9,805 nt of DNA from an uncultured Acidimicrobiia bacterium. Its GTDB lineage: Bacteria > Actinomycetota > Acidimicrobiia > Spongiisociales > UBA5794. Shown piece after piece: positions 7,130 to 9,805 of this stretch. The stretch spans positions 1-9,805 of the forward strand of contig CAJWGC010000034.1 of NCBI GenBank assembly GCA_913031525.1, in the 5' to 3' direction. The notes beneath the pieces are model-generated. The model made no database searches and had not been told where the DNA came from. It saw nothing but the letters and a program-made list of their open reading frames with translations. The position numbers and the translations under genes were made by a program. The stretch's first letter is position 1. Every line of letters begins with the position of its first letter.

Positions 7130-7702
7130 TCAGCCGATCTTCAGTAATCGGTCCAGAGCGCTCCTTAGCTTCTTGTCGCCAACAGGACCGAAAAACTTTT
7201 CGACAACCACACCGTCACTCGAAATAAGAAAGCTCACAGGCTGGAAATGCACCTCATACAGTTCCCAGAGCTCATCGCTATACCCCCATATCAGATGATC
7301 CTGATCAAACCAGTCGTCAACACGCTGAGCCGACTTCTCTGGTGACGACTTACCCGCTACGGCAAGAAAAGTAATGTCTTGCGAATAATCCGATGCGACC
7401 GCATCAATGACCGGCAACTCGTACCGACACGCCAATCACCATTCAGCCCAAAACACCATATAGAGAGGCTTTTCCCCCTGTGACAAGGTAAAGGTATTCC
7501 CTTGACTAAGTGTCAGGTTGAATTCGGGCGCATCTCCCTCACCATGACTTCGCTGCCCAGAATCTGGCTGATCATTCTGTTCAGTGGCCATCACTCTTGT
7601 GGTATCCGGAGCAGATGACTCCGTCGACTCCGTTACGACACCACAGGCAAACGAAAACAAGCAAGAAAAAACTAACGCGATAGAAAGCGCACGAGAGCTC
7701 AT
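7130..7702 (-). CDS. Candidate selenoprotein: secreted TlpA-like thioredoxin with in-frame UGA at the active site (UxxC)
   Basis: One frame of 191 codons interrupted only by TGA at 7436-7438. Read through as selenocysteine it gives 190 residues. Residues 1-20 form a signal peptide with cysteines at 14 and 20 that might act as lipobox cysteines (neither is canonical); 21-60 are a polar Ser/Thr/Gln linker; about 60-190 are a TlpA/redoxin thioredoxin fold. The active site reads FWAEW-TGA-LACRYELP, where the family has WCxxC, so U89 and C92 form UxxC. Downstream, QPVSFLISSDG supplies the cis-proline strand and the C-terminal helix is complete. The true stop is also TGA (7130-7132). Expected role: thiol-disulfide exchange outside the cytoplasm. 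It starts 21 bases after the dioxygenase gene. Alternative: a Cys codon mutated to TGA, making a pseudogene; the well-kept second half argues against long decay. Confidence 0.8.
7390..7428 (-). promoter_or_regulatory. Candidate bacterial SECIS hairpins downstream of the UGA
   Basis: Hairpin A pairs GATGC (7405-7401) with GCATC (7396-7392) around loop GGTC (7400-7397), with two further T-G pairs possible; the loop starts 35 bases after TGA. The loop core GGUC between GC pairs resembles the E. coli fdhF SECIS loop. Hairpin B pairs CGGTA (7426-7422) with TGCCG (7416-7412) around loop CGAGT, starting 14 bases after TGA. Bacterial SECIS loops usually lie about 16-37 bases after the UGA and carry G at loop position 1 or 2; A fits at the far edge, B is slightly too close. 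Confidence 0.45.
7436..7438 (-). other. In-frame UGA, candidate selenocysteine codon
   Basis: TGA replaces the N-terminal cysteine codon of the thioredoxin motif (W-TGA-L-A-C). TGA serves as the normal stop for the dut, dioxygenase, zincin and YbjQ-like genes here and does not interrupt any other gene, so a reassigned genetic code is unlikely. Confidence 0.75.
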
Positions 7703-7723
7703 CTACTTAATCAGAATCGCACT

Positions 7724-8521
7724 TCACGTTAAGAGAAACGGAGGATGATGCACTGAATGCAACCCATTGGTGTCGTCTCCCCGTACCAGAACTGTTCTGT
7801 AGAATCCTTCAAGTGAGTGAGGTTCGACTTGCTTCACATGAGGTGATATATAACGAATCACCAAGCCACAACTCCGACGATCGGACCTGGTCGGAGGACT
7901 TGAATGGAAAAGTTTGCCGTGGTGGAACGACATCTGGCCAGCATCTAATTCGACAAGAAACGCCGATGAACGATCTACATACTCATCAGGTATCTCTTGT
8001 CCAACACTAAGGATATTTCCAGGTGTAGCTGCAGTTACATGGGGCACCATTCCTACCTGATGGCTTCCTGGAATAACCTCCATGCAGCCGTTCTCGGCAT
8101 CGGCGTCGTCGATCGCAATCCACGCCGAAAGTGCCTCCGCTGGCTCAAGTCCCCAATAGGTCACGTCCTGATGCCACGCGACGTAGTGCTCGACCTCAGA
8201 CGAGGGGTACTGGCAAAAAAAGAGTGAATCCAAAATCACAATATCCGGCCCCATTACTGCTTCTACCCAGTCGAGTACACGGGAATCGGTCGCGAGTTCC
8301 CAGATGAATTCAACGTCAAAGTGTCTGGCGTTAAGACCATCTCTGCTGGCTTCGTGTCCGACCTGAGCCACAAGCTCATTGCATTGCTCTCGGTATTCGT
8401 TCATCTCTGCTGCAGGGAACACATCCATGGGAGCAAGGAAGCCTTCCCGCTCATAATCTGAACGAGCGTGCTCTACCGTGGCACGGTCCTTTTTGTTAGA
8501 GCTCTCTGTATCCGCACTCAT
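7724..8521 (-). CDS. Phytanoyl-CoA dioxygenase (PhyH) family Fe(II)/2-oxoglutarate oxygenase
   Basis: Predicted non-haem iron oxygenase that couples 2-oxoglutarate and O2 to hydroxylation of a small-molecule substrate. Numbered from ATG 8521 (265 residues), the iron site is H117 and D119 in YVAWHQDVTYWG, with distal H206 in KLFHSSPPTRSD and the 2-oxoglutarate-binding arginine ten residues later (R216), followed by the GLVIRYISP strand. The NGCMEVIPGSHQVG block (144-157) is also diagnostic of the family. An upstream GTG or ATG would extend the frame to 8605 and into the preceding gene; I choose 8521 because AAGGA lies 5 bases upstream. It starts 38 bases after the dsbA-like stop and ends 21 bases before the TlpA-like gene, so co-transcription is likely. 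Bacterial PhyH members act on varied substrates; this one cannot be specified. Confidence 0.93.
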   Translation of the reverse strand: MSADTESSNKKDRATVEHARSDYEREGFLAPMDVFPAAEMNEYREQCNELVAQVGHEASRDGLNARHFDVEFIWELATDSRVLDWVEAVMGPDIVILDSLFFCQYPSSEVEHYVAWHQDVTYWGLEPAEALSAWIAIDDADAENGCMEVIPGSHQVGMVPHVTAATPGNILSVGQEIPDEYVDRSSAFLVELDAGQMSFHHGKLFHSSPPTRSDRRSCGLVIRYISPHVKQVEPHSLEGFYRTVLVRGDDTNGLHSVHHPPFLLT

Positions 8522-8526
8522 CGTTT

Positions 8527-8531
8527 TCCTT
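8527..8531 (-). promoter_or_regulatory. Ribosome binding site for the PhyH-like gene
   Basis: The minus strand AAGGA ends 5 bases before ATG 8519-8521 and decides that start over the longer frame that overlaps the dsbA-like gene. Confidence 0.65.
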
Positions 8532-8559
8532 ACAAAAAATCCTTTACGAACGACCAAAC

Positions 8560-9231
8560 TTATCGAGGCAACCGCGTGCGCTTGAACTCGTTCAGTCGCT
8601 TCCATGACAGCATTTCAAGAACCTGGGCCACATCGTCAGATTGACCACGTTCCATAAGACGCGCGAACGCTGCCGCCTCACCAACAATGAAAGTTGGCAC
8701 TCCGAAAACACTCCATCGCTGCACCGCATCAGCGTGTTCAACAGCCAACGTCTTCAGTGGTTCTCCGCTTTCTACTTCAGTAGCGATCTTGGAATCATCC
8801 AGACCAGCTTCTTTTGCAATCTTCGCCAAAACAATTGGGTCGTTGATATCAGCAGCTTCGTCATGCCGAGCGGCGAAAGACAACAGGTGGTAATCGAGGA
8901 ACTTCGCAGGATAAAGGTCACGCACCGCGATCCCCCACGCGAGTGCCCTAACACCCGATGGAAGCACATCGTGAAGGTCACGATCCCATACATCAACATC
9001 CGAAGGCTCGACATGTACTTGACTCAACGAGAAAGGGATGAAGCAGGGATCCCAGTCCCGGCCTTCCTCGAGACCGCGCTTAACCCCCTCAACGGCATTG
9101 CGCGCAAACGGGCACAAATAGTCGAAAGTAAGAGAGAAGCTCAGCGGTGACAGAGGCGCGGAAACGGCCTTCTCAGCCGGTTCGACTGCCAAACGACGCG
9201 TCCATCGCCGACGACGGAACTTATCTATCAC
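8560..9231 (-). CDS. DsbA-family thioredoxin-fold protein with a single active-site cysteine
   Basis: A 223-residue DsbA/FrnE/HCCA-isomerase-type protein, a thioredoxin fold with a helical insertion. The first strand and active site read SLTFDYLCPFARNAVEGV, with C40 and no second cysteine where CxxC would have one (CPFA). Residues about 80-165 form the helical insertion, and VFGVPTFIVG (175-184) is the cis-proline motif with P179. There is no signal peptide, so it is probably cytoplasmic. A one-cysteine site suggests mixed-disulfide chemistry with a low-molecular-weight thiol such as mycothiol, or a glutathione-transferase-like isomerase role, rather than disulfide formation. The start is uncertain: GTG 9231 gives an Arg-rich leader without a clear ribosome site; TTG 9192 is an alternative. 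It is the first protein gene downstream of the tRNA cluster and heads the possible five-gene unit. Confidence 0.85.
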   Translation of the reverse strand: MIDKFRRRRWTRRLAVEPAEKAVSAPLSPLSFSLTFDYLCPFARNAVEGVKRGLEEGRDWDPCFIPFSLSQVHVEPSDVDVWDRDLHDVLPSGVRALAWGIAVRDLYPAKFLDYHLLSFAARHDEAADINDPIVLAKIAKEAGLDDSKIATEVESGEPLKTLAVEHADAVQRWSVFGVPTFIVGEAAAFARLMERGQSDDVAQVLEMLSWKRLNEFKRTRLPR

Positions 9232-9378
9232 GACTCGAGCTTACCGCACTGATTCTTCGGCACAGTTCCCCTTTCACGTACAGTCGGGCGGACAACGCGA
9301 TACCCAAAACTCGAGCCTACAGACCGACTGTCAATCAGTTCTCTTGAATTATTCGTTCTGATGGATCCTTCCAGATTG
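9232..9378 (-). promoter_or_regulatory. Intergenic region between tRNA-Val and the dsbA-like gene with repeats
   Basis: This 147-base gap holds a near-perfect direct repeat, ACTCGAGCTTAC (9233-9244) and ACTCGAGCCTAC (9309-9320), with palindromic CTCGAG cores 76 bases apart. It also has an inverted repeat ACAGTCGG (9280-9287)/CCGACTGT (9324-9331). A perfect TTGACA on the minus strand (9329-9334) overlaps one inverted-repeat arm, but I see no good -10 at 16-18 bases. No clear terminator follows the tRNA. Confidence 0.35.
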
Positions 9379-9450
9379 TGGGCGCTACTGGGATTGAACC
9401 AGTGACCTCTTCCGCGTCAGGGAAGCGCTCTCCCACTGAGCTAAGCGCCC
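9379..9450 (-). tRNA. tRNA-Val (anticodon GAC)
   Basis: A 72-base cloverleaf on the minus strand. The acceptor stem GGGCGCT/AGCGCCC is fully Watson-Crick. Anticodon stem CTTCC/GGAAG holds loop CTGACGC (anticodon GAC, reading GUC and GUU). The T arm is ACTGG-TTCAATC-CCAGT and the discriminator is A; CCA is not encoded. It is last in the Gly-Cys-Val cluster. Confidence 0.96.
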
Positions 9451-9475
9451 TCAGTTGGCGTAGATTGTACGCCGG

Positions 9476-9547
9476 AGGCGCCGCCGGGAATCGAACCCGG
9501 GTAGAGGGTTTTGCAGACCCTTGCCTAATCCACTCGGCCACGGCGCC
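9476..9547 (-). tRNA. tRNA-Cys (anticodon GCA)
   Basis: A 72-base cloverleaf on the minus strand. The acceptor stem is GGCGCCG/CGGCGCC, the D stem GCC/GGC with a ten-base loop, the anticodon stem AGGGT/ACCCT with loop CTGCAAA (anticodon GCA), and the T arm CCGGG-TTCGATT-CCCGG. The discriminator is U, as usual for tRNA-Cys. The following bases read CCG, so CCA is not encoded. It lies 25 bases upstream of tRNA-Val. Confidence 0.96.
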
Positions 9548-9584
9548 AGAAATAACAAGAGACGGACCCAAGACCGTCCAGCTG

Positions 9585-9657
9585 AGCGGACGACCGGAGT
9601 CGAACCGGCGACCTCAACCTTGGCAAGGTTGCGCTCTACCAGCTGAGCTACGTCCGC
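9585..9657 (-). tRNA. tRNA-Gly (anticodon GCC)
   Basis: A 73-base cloverleaf on the minus strand. The acceptor stem is GCGGACG/CGTCCGC, the D arm GCTC-AGCTGGTA-GAGC, the anticodon stem CAACC/GGTTG with loop TTGCCAA (anticodon GCC), the T arm GCCGG-TTCGACT-CCGGT and the discriminator U. CCA is not encoded. It is first in the cluster; a weak TAAAGT box (9667-9672, minus strand) could be its -10. It lies 37 bases after the dut stop. Confidence 0.96.
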
Positions 9658-9694
9658 GGTAGCCCGACTTTACCACGACCAATCTGACAGACCC

Positions 9695-9805
9695 TCAGGC
9701 TCCAGTTGATCCAAAACCCCCTGCTCCTCTGCGAGAATCGCCCAAATGATCGACCACGAAGAATTCCCAATCAGGAGCTTCGAGCACCAATAATTGTGCG
9801 ATTCG
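9695..9805 (-). CDS. dut: dUTPase, C-terminal fragment (cut by the window edge)
   Basis: The last 36 codons and TGA stop of a minus-strand gene whose start lies beyond the window. The visible residues begin RIAQLLVLEAPDWEFFVVDH and end RGAGGFGSTGA. RIAQL before a variable strand and the terminal RGxGGFGSTG are conserved motifs IV/V of trimeric dUTP pyrophosphatases. Motif V carries the arginine and the Phe that close over the uracil nucleotide. The enzyme hydrolyses dUTP to dUMP and pyrophosphate, keeping uracil out of DNA and feeding dTMP synthesis. The end is complete, with no truncation seen inside the window. The tRNA-Gly gene follows on the same strand after 37 bases. Confidence 0.92.
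   Translation of the reverse strand, partial: RIAQLLVLEAPDWEFFVVDHLGDSRRGAGGFGSTGA

Noticed and set aside
7130..7435. Separate small protein starting at TTG 7435
   Set aside because: The TTG directly follows the TGA in the same frame, has no ribosome site, and the fragment starts in the middle of a thioredoxin active site.
7436..7438. Genome-wide reassignment of UGA (code 4 or 25)
   Set aside because: UGA ends several intact genes here and no other gene contains an internal UGA; Trp or Gly at this site would also not fit the thioredoxin motif.
8641..9150. 169-residue plus-strand frame opposite the dsbA-like gene
   Set aside because: It is long, but entirely antisense to a gene with recognisable DsbA motifs, and its translation resembles no family.
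9335..9571. 78-residue minus-strand reading frame
   Set aside because: It overlaps tRNA-Val(GAC) and tRNA-Cys on their own strand, and its residues are just translated tRNA.
9378..9662. 94-residue plus-strand reading frame
   Set aside because: It runs antisense through three well-formed tRNA genes; frames of this kind are a familiar false annotation over tRNAs.
1..9805. CRISPR array, insertion sequence, prophage or integrase
   Set aside because: No spaced direct-repeat series, terminal inverted repeats or recombinase/transposase genes were seen; none of the tRNA genes has an adjacent integrase or obvious duplicated 3' end.

Overview
This looks like chromosomal DNA from a moderate-GC actinobacterium, possibly a marine Acidimicrobiia-type lineage. 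The evidence is indirect: a tRNA Gly(GCC)-Cys(GCA)-Val(GAC) cluster of the kind I associate with Actinomycetota, tRNA genes without an encoded CCA end, a PF06262-type zincin, a FadD15-like acyl-CoA synthetase and frequent GTG starts. No 16S rRNA gene is present, so the phylum call is an inference.

The left third (1-3074) is on the plus strand: a PAPS-type sulfotransferase, a membrane-anchored or secreted staphylococcal-nuclease-like protein fused to a lamin-tail domain, a YbjQ/UPF0145 protein and a small zincin-like metalloprotease. One tRNA-Val(CAC) gene on the minus strand sits between the last two. A terminator-like hairpin at about 3064-3118 separates them from the convergent genes to the right.

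The rest (3176-9805) is on the minus strand and reads right to left: the 3' end of a dUTPase gene (dut, cut by the window edge), tRNA-Gly, tRNA-Cys, tRNA-Val(GAC), a DsbA-like thioredoxin-fold protein, a phytanoyl-CoA-dioxygenase-type Fe(II)/2-oxoglutarate oxygenase, a secreted TlpA-like thioredoxin, an MmgE/PrpD-family protein, a long-chain acyl-CoA synthetase and an NfuA-like Fe-S carrier. Gaps between the protein genes are short (21 to 89 bases after start correction), so the five genes from dsbA-like to acyl-CoA synthetase could be one transcription unit. The oxygenase, PrpD-like enzyme and acyl-CoA synthetase suggest oxidation and activation of a carboxylic or fatty acid, but no substrate can be named.

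The most interesting feature is the TlpA-like gene (7130-7702). Simple ORF calling splits it into two pieces at an in-frame TGA at 7436-7438. That TGA replaces exactly the first cysteine of the thioredoxin WCxxC motif (W-TGA-L-A-C). The downstream part keeps the resolving cysteine, the cis-proline motif and the full C-terminus. Two hairpins follow the TGA, one with an apical GGUC loop. The simplest reading is an undetected selenoprotein with a UxxC active site; a nonsense mutation is the main alternative.
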